From: Helicobacteraceae bacterium
Lineage (GTDB): Bacteria; Campylobacterota; Campylobacteria; Campylobacterales; Sulfurimonadaceae
DNA length: 45,941 nucleotides
NCBI GenBank assembly: GCA_021163845.1
Contig: JAGGTH010000081.1
Location: forward strand, 1 to 45,941
Direction: 5' to 3'
Made by a program: the position numbers and the translations under genes. The notes under the pieces are model-generated. The model ran no database searches. It saw only the letters and a list, made by a program, of their open reading frames with translations, and was not told the DNA's origin. Of the stretch, positions 18,748 through 27,459 are shown piece by piece. Every line of letters begins with the position of its first letter. Positions within the stretch are counted from its first letter, which is position 1.

Positions 18748-19956
18748 TTGATACTAGAAAACCTCAAAGATACACTCCAAGAAAAACTCAAAGAGCTCAA
18801 AAAAATCTTTGGCGTTGTTGATGAAAAAGAACCTATCTCTTTTGAACTCTCCGAATTTATGCAACAAACAGAAAGTGCACTTCAAAAACTCCCAACTAAC
18901 TACCGTGAACTCTTTGAGATCAAGGCTATAGAACATCATAACTTATTTGTAGGAAGACAAAAAGAGTTTGAACTCCTCAGCACCAACTTTACAGACTGGC
19001 AAAAAGAACGATTTGTCACCTGTGCGCTCATAGGAGAAAAAGGTGGAGGGTCTACATCCATACTCAACTATTTTCTCCATACTATCGAAGATATAGAGGT
19101 CATCAGACACGAACTCCATCAAAAGATCTATACAGAAAACTCCTATATGACTTTTGCCAGCACTCTTTTGGGGGCAAAAGATATCAATAATAATAAAGAA
19201 CTTATCGAGTTTGTCAATAACTCAGAACAACGACACATTGTCGTTTTAGAGAATCTCCAACATATGTTTTTAAAACGTGTCGATGGCTTTATAGCGATGA
19301 AAATGCTTTTTGAGTTGATGTCTTACACCACAAAGAAGATCTTTTGGATAGGTACCTTTACCCCTGCTTCTTGGAACTACTTGGATAAAACCATCTCTGC
19401 ATCCAACTACTTTACAAGTGAGATTACACTTGAACCCCTACCATACGAAACGATAAAAGAGATTATCTTAAGACACAAAGATTTTGGGCAATACGAAGTA
19501 GAGTATCTGGCAAGTGAACAAACCCAGCAAAGCAAAAGCTACAAAAAACTCAGCGATGAAAAAAAACAAGACTACCTCGAAGAACAACTCTTCAAACTGA
19601 TCCATAAACTCTCCAATGGCAATGTTAGCCTTGCAAAACTTTACTGGATGCGTGCGATCGAAGGGATAGAAGAAAACCATCTACGAGTGGAAGAGATAAG
19701 CGACCTTGATTACTCTTTTGTCAAAAACCTTTCGGAAAACTATCTTTTTACCTTACAAACACTCCTCGTACATGATGGACTGATTTTGCAAGATTTCTCT
19801 ATCGCTATCAACGAACCGCAATACACGTGCCGCAATATTTTAATGCCCATGCTCGAAAAAGGTTTACTGATCCAGCCAAACAAAAAATACAACATCAATC
19901 CTGTGATATACAAGCATATCTATGACTATCTTGCATCCAAAAATTTTATTCACTAG
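18748..19956 (+). CDS. AAA/STAND-like ATP-binding-fold protein with degenerate P-loop
   Basis: The 402-residue protein opens with a charged helix (1-50) and then has a NLFVGRQKEFELL box (66-78) like that preceding the ATPase core of Orc1/STAND proteins. The P-loop position reads GEKGGGST (96-103): glycines and the final threonine are kept, but the invariant lysine is a serine. A Walker B-like HIVVLEN (163-169), a sensor-like IFWIGTFTPASW (198-209) and LEPLPYETIKEIIL follow. The C-terminal 70 residues look like a winged helix. Nucleotide binding may be lost or altered. The start is TTG at 18748 with AGGGA 7 bases upstream. The MscS gene begins 15 bases downstream, so the two are almost certainly one operon; a regulatory or gating role is inference. 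Confidence 0.65.
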   Translation: MILENLKDTLQEKLKELKKIFGVVDEKEPISFELSEFMQQTESALQKLPTNYRELFEIKAIEHHNLFVGRQKEFELLSTNFTDWQKERFVTCALIGEKGGGSTSILNYFLHTIEDIEVIRHELHQKIYTENSYMTFASTLLGAKDINNNKELIEFVNNSEQRHIVVLENLQHMFLKRVDGFIAMKMLFELMSYTTKKIFWIGTFTPASWNYLDKTISASNYFTSEITLEPLPYETIKEIILRHKDFGQYEVEYLASEQTQQSKSYKKLSDEKKQDYLEEQLFKLIHKLSNGNVSLAKLYWMRAIEGIEENHLRVEEISDLDYSFVKNLSENYLFTLQTLLVHDGLILQDFSIAINEPQYTCRNILMPMLEKGLLIQPNKKYNINPVIYKHIYDYLASKNFIH

Positions 19957-19971
19957 AGAGGAATCTTTTTT

Positions 19972-20850
19972 ATGAAACTACTTTTTATACTATCTCTTCT
20001 TTGTCTCCAAACACTCTTGGCCATCGAGATACCAGAAACACTTAAAACACCAGAGACTGCGAGTCCACTTGAGTTTTTTTCTATCATCTCTTGGTCCAAT
20101 ATCTTATGGACGATTTTTCTCTTTACAATCAGCTACTTCTTTATGCAAATACTTACAAAAACACTCATCTTTTTTGCAGAAAAAAGCTCCAGATTGCGTA
20201 TCACTATCAAAAGTCTCATCCCAATTTTACGCATCGGTCTTTGGACCATTATCATTGTACTCATCATCAAAGTGATCTACAATCCTCCTGTTGAGATGTT
20301 GATGACCGCACTTGCATCCGTAGCTATTGCTGTGGGTTTTGCAGCACAAGATCTTCTCAAAAATATCTTTGGTGGTTTAATGCTCCTTTTTGACCGCCCT
20401 TTTAAAGTGGGTGATAAAATAGGTCTAGGAGAATACTACGGAGAGGTAATCAACATAGGACTGAGAACTACGCGTATCGTAACTGATGATGACTCTGTGA
20501 TCGTAATTCCAAATATGGACCTGATGAACCGCTCGGTCTCCAACACAAATGCCGGAGAGCTCTACTGCCAAGTGGTAGCGGATATAGCGCTTCCTATCGA
20601 TATAGACACACAAAGAGTACGTAAGATAGCTATAGAAGCAGCTCAAGTATCAAAATATATCTATCTCAACAAGCCAATTGTCGTACTTTTTAGCAATAAG
20701 ATCTATCAAAGAAAGTCTTTTTTGAACATGCAAATCAAAGCCTACGTAATGGATATTCGCTATGAATGTGCCTTCAAAAGTGATATGACGGAGATCGTTC
20801 TTCGAGAACTACTCAAGCAGAAGATTTTGGATAAAGGAGATCTTGAGTAA
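19972..20850 (+). CDS. MscS-family mechanosensitive channel
   Basis: The 292-residue protein has a signal-like hydrophobic N-terminus (1-18), two membrane helices (about 43-60 and 83-102) and the pore-lining TM3 signature (ALASVAIAVGFAAQDLLKNIFGG, 113-135). The DRPFKVGDKI start of the beta domain follows, then NMDLMNRSVSNT. MscS channels open under membrane tension and release solutes on osmotic downshock. The size is close to E. coli MscS (286). The C-terminal cytoplasmic domain seems complete. The ATG at 19972 has GAGAGGAA about 8 bases upstream. It lies directly behind the degenerate ATPase gene, an unusual partner for a channel normally encoded alone. Confidence 0.9.
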   Translation: MKLLFILSLLCLQTLLAIEIPETLKTPETASPLEFFSIISWSNILWTIFLFTISYFFMQILTKTLIFFAEKSSRLRITIKSLIPILRIGLWTIIIVLIIKVIYNPPVEMLMTALASVAIAVGFAAQDLLKNIFGGLMLLFDRPFKVGDKIGLGEYYGEVINIGLRTTRIVTDDDSVIVIPNMDLMNRSVSNTNAGELYCQVVADIALPIDIDTQRVRKIAIEAAQVSKYIYLNKPIVVLFSNKIYQRKSFLNMQIKAYVMDIRYECAFKSDMTEIVLRELLKQKILDKGDLE

Positions 20851-20869
20851 AAATAGAGCAACGATTGGT

Positions 20870-21316
20870 TTATTTTCTATGTTTTTTCACTGCTGCGTAG
20901 GCTTCATTGAGAGCTTGAGTCTTTTGCTCTGCAAATTTCAGCATCTCCTCTGGTAGGTCTTTGCTCGCTATAGAATCATAATGGTACTCTTTTATAAGTC
21001 TTCTGTAGTTTGCTTTTATTACATCCCAAGGATCACTCTCTTTGGATTCTAAGACTTTGTAGTACTTATCCAAGTCATTTGTCGCTTGATTCGTGCTGTT
21101 GTTATGATATTTGTATCTATTAGCTTGGCTATACTTTTGTGGGTTAATGATAGAAAGTCCTATCACTAAAAAAAAGTTAAATGGGAAAAAAAGTATCGCA
21201 GGGGCAAAAATAAGCAACAATATTCCGATGATAATGCTTCCAAAACAAAATCCAAGCCATAAAACCTCCAAAAAGATACCCAAGGCAATGAAAGCAAGTC
21301 CGAGGAGTGTTCTCAT
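20870..21316 (-). CDS. Membrane-anchored J-domain-like protein with HYD in place of HPD
   Basis: The 148-residue protein has two or three closely spaced hydrophobic helices in residues 1-58, a polar linker, and a C-terminal J-like domain (84-148). The J-like domain contains YYKVLESKE, then DPWDVIKANYRRLIKEYHYDS and QALNEAYAAVKKHR. The loop motif that in J-proteins is HPD and stimulates DnaK reads HYD (112-114), so DnaK stimulation may be impaired. Known membrane J-like proteins with altered motifs act as tethers or decoys. Start ATG at 21316; the ribosome binding site is weak, and the gene begins 8 bases after the preceding gene, so it is probably translated from the shared message. Confidence 0.65.
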   Translation of the reverse strand: MRTLLGLAFIALGIFLEVLWLGFCFGSIIIGILLLIFAPAILFFPFNFFLVIGLSIINPQKYSQANRYKYHNNSTNQATNDLDKYYKVLESKESDPWDVIKANYRRLIKEYHYDSIASKDLPEEMLKFAEQKTQALNEAYAAVKKHRK

Positions 21317-21324
21317 TTATGCCA

Positions 21325-21624
21325 CTAGTCTCTTGAGAGATTCTGGATAATATCGCGAATCTCCTCTTTATCAAAAAATATATTCATCGAGAGTTCATTG
21401 CTAAACTTTTTGAGTAACTCACTTTTTTTAGCCACCATCGCTTCTTCATCATCTTCTAAAGCATCTAGGGCAGATCGAAGCTGCTGTCGATACTCATTGA
21501 TTATCTCTTGGCGTTTTTGTTCTTTGGTCTGAATCTCGCTTGGTGGCGTACTGCGAAGTGTAAGAATGATGATCAAAATAAAGATCACAATGCCACCAAG
21601 AGAGTATATTATTTCACTATCCAT
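21325..21624 (-). CDS. Single-TM protein with charged coiled-coil tail, function unknown
   Basis: I do not recognise the family of this 99-residue protein. It has an N-terminal membrane helix (about residues 5-24, YSLGGIVIFILIIILTL) and a highly charged helical tail (35-99) with heptad-like spacing. The ATG at 21624 has AGGA 5 bases upstream, which supports it as a true gene. It sits 8 bases before the J-domain gene on the same strand, so the two small membrane proteins may work together. Confidence 0.55.
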   Translation of the reverse strand: MDSEIIYSLGGIVIFILIIILTLRSTPPSEIQTKEQKRQEIINEYRQQLRSALDALEDDEEAMVAKKSELLKKFSNELSMNIFFDKEEIRDIIQNLSRD

Positions 21625-21657
21625 TTTTTCCTATTCATCTATAAAATTAAATACCCT

Positions 21658-21936
21658 CTAAGTATATCCAATCTCATGAAACTTATACCATTTGCACCGT
21701 TTTTTATTTTTAATCGAGTAGATGTTATAGGTAAACTTTCTTCCACACTCTTGGCACTTAAAAGTTGCACGGTTTTTAAACTTGTTGTAGTTTACAAAGA
21801 GAAAATTCCCTACCTGATCACCCTCTTTGTAGATGATCTTTTCATTTTTTGCATAAGACTCTTCAGCGATTTTCGCGTCTTCTCTTTGCTTGATAAGCCA
21901 AGTCGGCTCTTCGTCTTCTTCAAATTCATAGCTCAC
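21658..21936 (-). CDS. Small CxxC-containing protein, function unknown
   Basis: The start I favour is GTG at 21936, preceded by AAGGTGG 8 bases upstream and overlapping the end of the esterase gene by 11 bases. That gives 92 residues. A longer reading from 22011 would lie mostly inside the esterase gene. The N-terminal third is acidic and helical. The C-terminal part has FKCQECGRKFTYN (a CxxC) and a later RCKW, which could form half of a zinc ribbon, with the fourth ligand not obvious. No family is recognised. Translational coupling to the YqiA-like esterase is likely. Confidence 0.5.
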   Translation of the reverse strand: MSYEFEEDEEPTWLIKQREDAKIAEESYAKNEKIIYKEGDQVGNFLFVNYNKFKNRATFKCQECGRKFTYNIYSIKNKKRCKWYKFHEIGYT

Positions 21937-22510
21937 AAGAACGACCACCTTGCAAAAAATCATACATCCGATCAAAATACCGCTCGATCCCCACAAAACT
22001 ATGATCTCCACCTTCCTCTACGACTTGAAGCGAGTCAGCAAACTTTTGTGTAGCGTAGCTATAGTCTAAGATCTCATCGCCCTTTTGCACCAAAAGCATA
22101 AAACGCTCAGGTTCAATAGAGTTTACTTGGTAGCGATGTAACATCTCTATATGCCCCTCATTCCATTCAAAGATAGAACCATCGTGATAGCTTTTCCCTC
22201 GGGTGATAGTGCGTGAGAGCGTATTATAAGGTTGTACGGCGGGGTTAATGAGAGCAGCTTTTGTTTTGTACTTTGTAGCAAGATAGATACTATAAAATCC
22301 ACCAAGTGAAGATCCCACAAAAGCCACCTTTTGACCAAGAGCGATATAGGATTCTGCGAGCTCTTCTAGAGTACTCATAGCGAGTGTTGGGATGTAGGAG
22401 AGTGAGGGCGCGATAAAACGGTAGTTTTTACCCCTTGCATACTCACGAAACAAAGAAGCTTTCTTTCCCTCCCCGTTTCCGCCAAATCCATGGATGTAGA
22501 TCAGTATCAT
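21926..22510 (-). CDS. YqiA/YcfP-type alpha/beta-hydrolase esterase
   Basis: This 194-residue cytoplasmic protein opens with MILIYIHGFGGNG, the oxyanion-hole strand of YqiA-like esterases. It has the nucleophile elbow GSSLGG with Ser68, an acidic residue in LVQKGDEILDY and a histidine in GGDHSF near the end, giving a full Ser-Asp-His triad. YqiA-family enzymes hydrolyse short acyl esters in vitro; the physiological substrate is unknown. I choose the ATG at 22510, with GGAG 5 bases upstream, over the ATG at 22513 (too close to that site) and a TTG at 22525. The downstream CxxC gene overlaps its 3' end. Confidence 0.8.
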   Translation of the reverse strand: MILIYIHGFGGNGEGKKASLFREYARGKNYRFIAPSLSYIPTLAMSTLEELAESYIALGQKVAFVGSSLGGFYSIYLATKYKTKAALINPAVQPYNTLSRTITRGKSYHDGSIFEWNEGHIEMLHRYQVNSIEPERFMLLVQKGDEILDYSYATQKFADSLQVVEEGGDHSFVGIERYFDRMYDFLQGGRSCEL

Positions 22511-22536
22511 CATTGCTCCTCTCAAATATAAGGTGT

Positions 22537-22542
22537 ATTGTA
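22537..22542 (-). promoter_or_regulatory. Possible -10 for the esterase gene cluster
   Basis: The minus strand reads TACAAT 27 bases upstream of the esterase start. No -35 is evident. The same 150-base divergent gap must also hold the hisS promoter, which I cannot place with confidence. Confidence 0.3.
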
Positions 22543-22660
22543 GTAAACAGAGACTTAAGAGTAATAGTTCCTTCGTTCATAAAACTTCTTCAAGAGAAAA
22601 AATGGTATCCTTTCGACTTTAAATTCAAATCAATTTTATACGTTAAAACAAGGGACGGCA

Positions 22661-23872
22661 ATGATCAATTCTCTACGTGGAATGAATGATATTATGAGTG
22701 AAGACTACGAGCGCTTTACATACTTTATAAATACAGCAACAAAAATAGCACAAAACTATGGTTTTCATTTTATCGAAACGCCACTTTTAGAAGAAACTGC
22801 ACTTTTCAAAAGAAGTGTGGGTGAATCGAGTGATATCGTGGGCAAAGAGATGTATCAATTTATCGACAAAGGTGAGAATGATGTGTGTCTGCGTCCTGAG
22901 GGTACAGCAGGTGTTGTGCGCGCCTTTATCCAAAGAAAGCTTGACCGAGCAGGTGGTTTGCACCGCTTTTTCTACCATGGTGCGATGTTTCGTTATGAGA
23001 GACCACAAAAGGGGCGCTTACGCCAGTTTCATCAATTTGGTGTAGAAAGCTTTGGTGAAGCAAGCGTCTATGAAGATGCGACAATGATCATGATGGTTGC
23101 TGATATTTTAGATGCATGTGGAATCGGCTATAGATTGCAGCTCAACTCCCTCGGAGACCACAACTGTATGCCACAGTACCGCGAGAATCTTGTAGGCTAT
23201 GTCAAAAATATTGCCGATCAGGTATGTACAGATTGTGTGCGACGAATAGACACAAACCCTATCCGTGTGCTTGATTGCAAAAATGAGAACTGCCAGAGTC
23301 TTTACAAAGATGCACCAAAACTCATCGACAACCTCTGCGGTGAGTGCGATGAGGATTTTGCTACCCTTCAAAAGATTTTAGATGATGCGGGGATCAAATA
23401 CGAGATCGATACAAACCTTGTGCGCGGGCTTGATTATTACTCCAAAACAGCTTTTGAGTTTGTAAGTGACAACATCGGGAGCCAAAGCGCCATTGCAGGG
23501 GGTGGACGCTACGATAAACTTGTAGAGTTTTTAGATGGGCGTGCTACTCCTGCGGTAGGTTTTGCAATGGGGATCGAGCGTTTGATGGAGCTTATCGTGA
23601 TGCCCGAGACAAAGCGTGAGGGATACTATATCGGTGCAATGGATGAAGAGGCACTTCCTCTTGTGATACAGCTTGCACAAAAGAAAAGAAAAACAGATAA
23701 AACGACTTTAGACTATAAAGCAAAAAATCTTAAAAACCACCTCAAGGCAGCAGACAAAATGAATGCAAAATACTGCTGTATTATTGGTGAAGACGAACTT
23801 AGAAGTGAAACTATCTGGATCAAAGATCTTGAAAACAAAACAGATGAAAAAATAGCAAGTGTAGACTTCTAG
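22661..23872 (+). CDS. hisS: Histidyl-tRNA synthetase
   Basis: HisRS charges tRNA-His. The 403-residue class II enzyme has a motif 1 region near residue 45, motif 2 with RYERPQKGRLRQFHQFGVE (about 108-127), the histidine-specific LVRGLDYYSKTAFEF segment near 255, and motif 3 with GFAMGIERL (about 305). A C-terminal anticodon-binding domain follows (about 325-403); it is somewhat short but complete. The ATG at 22661 has AGGGA about 7 bases upstream. The last base of its TAG stop is the first base of the GTG start of the next gene, so the two are translationally coupled. Confidence 0.96.
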   Translation: MINSLRGMNDIMSEDYERFTYFINTATKIAQNYGFHFIETPLLEETALFKRSVGESSDIVGKEMYQFIDKGENDVCLRPEGTAGVVRAFIQRKLDRAGGLHRFFYHGAMFRYERPQKGRLRQFHQFGVESFGEASVYEDATMIMMVADILDACGIGYRLQLNSLGDHNCMPQYRENLVGYVKNIADQVCTDCVRRIDTNPIRVLDCKNENCQSLYKDAPKLIDNLCGECDEDFATLQKILDDAGIKYEIDTNLVRGLDYYSKTAFEFVSDNIGSQSAIAGGGRYDKLVEFLDGRATPAVGFAMGIERLMELIVMPETKREGYYIGAMDEEALPLVIQLAQKKRKTDKTTLDYKAKNLKNHLKAADKMNAKYCCIIGEDELRSETIWIKDLENKTDEKIASVDF

Positions 23873-25602
23873 TGATCGAGTATATCAGTATCTCTTGGAA
23901 TTTTTTCATCCAGTTTTTCGACTATTTTGTTTTCCTGCTTCTCCTTGGGCTTGTTTCACTCTTTGTGTATGACAAATACATCCAAAGAAAGCACTCTCTT
24001 CTCATCAACTACCCAGTTATTGGACGTATGCGCTATCTATTTGAAGCCTTACGTGAGCCTTTACGCCAGTACTTTGCTGAAGAGACTTTTTATCAGTCTA
24101 AAGACAAGGTAGACTGGGTATACAAAGCAGCCAAGAATGTACCAAACTACCAATCCTTTTCGGTCAACCAACCTTTCTCAGGCTCACGCTTTATCATTAA
24201 ACACGTCACAAACGTACTCAACGAAGATGAAGTAGATGAGGATGTAAGTGTCACTTTTGGCGAAAATCGAGAGATCCCCTTTGTCTCGCACACCCCAATT
24301 ATCCGCTCTGCTATGAGTGATGGAGCCCTCTCGCCTGAGGCGGTACGCGCTTTTTCTATTGCAGGAGCGACAACAAAGTTAACCATCAATACAGGAGAAG
24401 GTTCTCTTACATCCAATCATCTTTTTACTCACAAACCAGACCTAAAAAACTGTGACTATTTAGAGATTGTCAAGCATACACCTCTCTCTGAGTTCGTTTT
24501 TAAGGTGGGTGATCTGTTCTTTAACCGTGCCATTGCTCTTAAATGGTACAGAACACTTTTACTTAATAGAAAAACGCAGAATACTTATATCTACGATACT
24601 GCTTCTCACATTCTCTTTCGTGTCAATTGGAACGCTCCTCTCGATGCTTTTCCAAAAGAGGTACCCCAAGATATCCCAAATATGATCTTTCAGATGAGTT
24701 CGGGACTTTATGGCGTGCGCGATAAAAATGGAGCTTTTGATGCTTTGCGTTATCAAAAAGTAATGAAGTTTTGCCGTATGACCGAGATCAAAATAGCTCA
24801 AGGTGCGAAACAAACAGGAGGAAAACTTGCAGCAAGCAAGGTCAATGCCGATATCGCTTACTACAGAGGTGTAGAAGAGGGAAAAGATCTCTTCTCCCCG
24901 AACCGTTTTCCTTACGCTGATTCTATCTCTCATCTCCTTGACTTTGTAGAGACACTCCAAAAACTCTCAGGCAAACCTGTAGGCTTTAAGATCGTCATTT
25001 CCGATACAGCTTCAGTCGAAGAGATCGTTATCGAAATGACAAAAAGAAAAAAGGAAAATAAACCTCTTCCTGATTTTATCTCTGTTGATAGTGGCGAAGG
25101 CGGAAGTGCGACAGCTCCACTTGAACTCATGGAAAGTGTCGGGCTTACAACCAATAGTGCTTTATACGTCCTAGACTCTATTTTGAAGCGTCATGGTATT
25201 CGTGATGAATTAAAAATCATTGCAAGTGGAAAGATTTTAACTCCTGATGATGCTATAATCACACTTGCTATGGGTGCAGATGCCATAGGGATCGCGCGAG
25301 GATTTATGATGAGTGGCGGTTGTATTCGTGCTCGGATGTGTTCTGGCTTTGGCTCTCATGTGTGTCCTGTGGGTATGGCGACACAAGATAAGAAAAAAAG
25401 AGCATCGTATCTCGTAATAAAGAAGGGCAAGGATATAGGCAACTATCACCTTAATCTCATCAAAAGTATGAAAGTTGTTCTTGCGATTATGGGTGTCAAG
25501 CGTATAGCTGAGCTTAAAAAATCTCACTTGACCTTTAGAAATACAAATGGGGAAACTTATTTTGACATCGATGCATACTTTCATCAAAAATTACATATTT
25601 AG
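23872..25602 (+). CDS. Membrane-anchored FMN-binding glutamate-synthase-family protein
   Basis: The 576-residue protein has an N-terminal membrane helix (about residues 12-33, FFIQFFDYFVFLLLLGLVSLF). The rest is a glutamate synthase central/FMN domain, with SDGALSPEAVRAFSIAG, VDSGEGGSATAPLELMESVG and ASGKILTPDDAIITLAMGADAIGIARGFM. A cysteine cluster C-x5-C-x7-C (CIRARMC to HVCPVG) may hold a 3Fe-4S centre as in GltB, where the spacing is C-x5-C-x4-C. There is no glutaminase domain, so it is not a complete glutamate synthase; archaeal-type single-domain relatives exist but the substrate here is uncertain. GTG start at 23872 overlaps the hisS stop. speA follows after 9 bases, with the AGGA of its ribosome binding site overlapping this stop codon. 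Confidence 0.85.
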   Translation: MIEYISISWNFFIQFFDYFVFLLLLGLVSLFVYDKYIQRKHSLLINYPVIGRMRYLFEALREPLRQYFAEETFYQSKDKVDWVYKAAKNVPNYQSFSVNQPFSGSRFIIKHVTNVLNEDEVDEDVSVTFGENREIPFVSHTPIIRSAMSDGALSPEAVRAFSIAGATTKLTINTGEGSLTSNHLFTHKPDLKNCDYLEIVKHTPLSEFVFKVGDLFFNRAIALKWYRTLLLNRKTQNTYIYDTASHILFRVNWNAPLDAFPKEVPQDIPNMIFQMSSGLYGVRDKNGAFDALRYQKVMKFCRMTEIKIAQGAKQTGGKLAASKVNADIAYYRGVEEGKDLFSPNRFPYADSISHLLDFVETLQKLSGKPVGFKIVISDTASVEEIVIEMTKRKKENKPLPDFISVDSGEGGSATAPLELMESVGLTTNSALYVLDSILKRHGIRDELKIIASGKILTPDDAIITLAMGADAIGIARGFMMSGGCIRARMCSGFGSHVCPVGMATQDKKKRASYLVIKKGKDIGNYHLNLIKSMKVVLAIMGVKRIAELKKSHLTFRNTNGETYFDIDAYFHQKLHI

Positions 25603-25611
25603 GATTACATT

Positions 25612-27441
25612 ATGAAAAACTTTGGTCTGAATATCTGGTCTAACAACAACTTCATCATAGAAGATGGTCATATTAAACTCAACTACAAATCGATGCCCTC
25701 ACTCTTAGAGATCACCGAGGAGATACGTCAAAATAATATCAAGGGACCTATTTTGCTGAGATTTCCCCATCTTATTAAAAAGCAGATCCGTACTCTTTAT
25801 AGCTACTTTGATAAAGCGATCCAAAACAATAATTACAAGGGAAATTTTCAGGCGGTTTTCCCCCTTAAGGTCAATCAGTTTCCAAATGCTGTAGAAGCTG
25901 TTACATCCCAAGGCAAGCAATATAACTACGGGCTTGAAGCAGGAAGTAAAGCAGAGCTGATCCTTGCAATGAGCGAAACCCCAACAGGAGCTAATATCAC
26001 TGTCAATGGTTTCAAAGACAAAGAGATGCTCACTCTAGGGTTTATCGCTGCACAAAGTGGTCATAATATCACGATCACCATCGAGGGACTTAACGAGCTT
26101 GAGACCATCATTGAAGTGGCAAGTGAGTGTGATCTCAAAGTGCCAAATATCGGTATACGTGTACGCTTACACAGTGCAGGAAGCGGTATTTGGGCAAAAA
26201 GTGGTGGGATGGACGCAAAATTTGGTCTTACATCCACAGAGATCATCGAAGCGATCGCTCTACTTAAAGATGCAAAACTTCTTGACAAACTCAGTATGAT
26301 CCACTTTCATATCGGCTCACAAATGTCAGATATTGCCCCACTCAAGCGTGCACTCCGCGAAGCTGGGAATATCTATGCAGAGCTCAAGATGATGGGAGCC
26401 GACGCGCTTCGCAGTATCAATATCGGTGGGGGTCTTGCTGTAGAGTATGACCAACACGTGATGTCAAGCGCGCGCAACTACTCTATCGATGAGTTTTCCA
26501 GTTCAGTTGTTTTCTTACTCGGTGAGATCATGAATGCAAAAGGGGTCGATCATCCAGATATCTTTACAGAATCGGGTCGTTTTATCGTTGCTTCACATGC
26601 GGTACTCATCACCCCTGTTTTAGAGCTTTTTTCTCAAGATTATCAAGAAAAACTACTCAACTTTAAAGAGATCAATCCGCCACTTATTGAAGAACTCATT
26701 GAGCTCAATACACTTCTCAACAATACCAACTGTATCGAGTACCTGCACGATGCACTCGATCATATGGAATCGATCCTGACACTCTTTGATCTAGGGTATA
26801 TCGATCTACAAGATAGATCCAATGCAGAGATCTTAGTGCATAACATTATCAAAAAAGCACTCTATCTTAAATCTGCAAACCCAACAGATGAGCTCGAACA
26901 GCTCCAAACAAAACTCCAAGAGCGTTACTTGATTAACGCTTCTATTTTTCAAAGTTTGCCTGATTATTGGGGTCTAGATCAAAACTTTCCTGTGATGCCA
27001 CTGCACCATCTCAACACCACTCCGCTTCGTGCGGCTTCACTATGGGATATCACCTGTGATAGTGATGGGGAAATAGGATTTAACCCTGAGAGACCTTTGT
27101 ATTTGCATGATGTCAATCTCGATGAAGAAGATTATTTCTTGGGCTTTTTCAATGTGGGTGCTTACCAAGAAACACTCGGGATGAACCATAACTTATTTAC
27201 ACATCCAAGTGAGTATACTATCAGCATCACAGAATCAGGATATGAGATCAAAAATGCGATAGAATCCAAAAATATCTTGGATATTTTAGAGTCTATCGGC
27301 TATGATAAAAATGAAATTTTAAACAAGCTTAAATCTGATCTTTCCAAAAGTGATTTTATTACAGAAAAAGAAAAAGATGATACACTTGCAAAACTTGAAG
27401 AGTTCGTAAAACAAAACGGCTATTTACGAACCACTAACTAA
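25612..27441 (+). CDS. speA: Biosynthetic arginine decarboxylase (PLP-dependent)
   Basis: SpeA turns arginine into agmatine, the first step of polyamine synthesis by the agmatine route. The 609-residue enzyme is of the alanine-racemase-fold type: PLP lysine Lys86 in FPLKVNQF, IHFHIGSQ and a glycine-rich phosphate-binding SINIGGGLAVEYD. The decarboxylase C-terminal beta domain carries WDITCDSDGEIGFNPE and GAYQETLGMNHNLF. It is shorter than E. coli SpeA (about 658), as in other Campylobacterota. ATG at 25612 with AGGA 7 bases upstream. It lies within a run hisS - FMN protein - speA - cysE with small gaps, likely one transcript. Confidence 0.95.
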   Translation: MKNFGLNIWSNNNFIIEDGHIKLNYKSMPSLLEITEEIRQNNIKGPILLRFPHLIKKQIRTLYSYFDKAIQNNNYKGNFQAVFPLKVNQFPNAVEAVTSQGKQYNYGLEAGSKAELILAMSETPTGANITVNGFKDKEMLTLGFIAAQSGHNITITIEGLNELETIIEVASECDLKVPNIGIRVRLHSAGSGIWAKSGGMDAKFGLTSTEIIEAIALLKDAKLLDKLSMIHFHIGSQMSDIAPLKRALREAGNIYAELKMMGADALRSINIGGGLAVEYDQHVMSSARNYSIDEFSSSVVFLLGEIMNAKGVDHPDIFTESGRFIVASHAVLITPVLELFSQDYQEKLLNFKEINPPLIEELIELNTLLNNTNCIEYLHDALDHMESILTLFDLGYIDLQDRSNAEILVHNIIKKALYLKSANPTDELEQLQTKLQERYLINASIFQSLPDYWGLDQNFPVMPLHHLNTTPLRAASLWDITCDSDGEIGFNPERPLYLHDVNLDEEDYFLGFFNVGAYQETLGMNHNLFTHPSEYTISITESGYEIKNAIESKNILDILESIGYDKNEILNKLKSDLSKSDFITEKEKDDTLAKLEEFVKQNGYLRTTN

Positions 27442-27459
27442 TTGTCATAAAGGATTTTC

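Noticed and set aside
21937-22011. Longer N-terminus for the CxxC protein
   Set aside because: The extension lies entirely inside the esterase gene and has no ribosome binding site; the GTG at 21936 does.
21508-22053. A 181-codon plus-strand open frame opposite the small-gene cluster
   Set aside because: It overlaps three minus-strand genes that have good ribosome binding sites or clear motifs, and its translation has no domain-like pattern.
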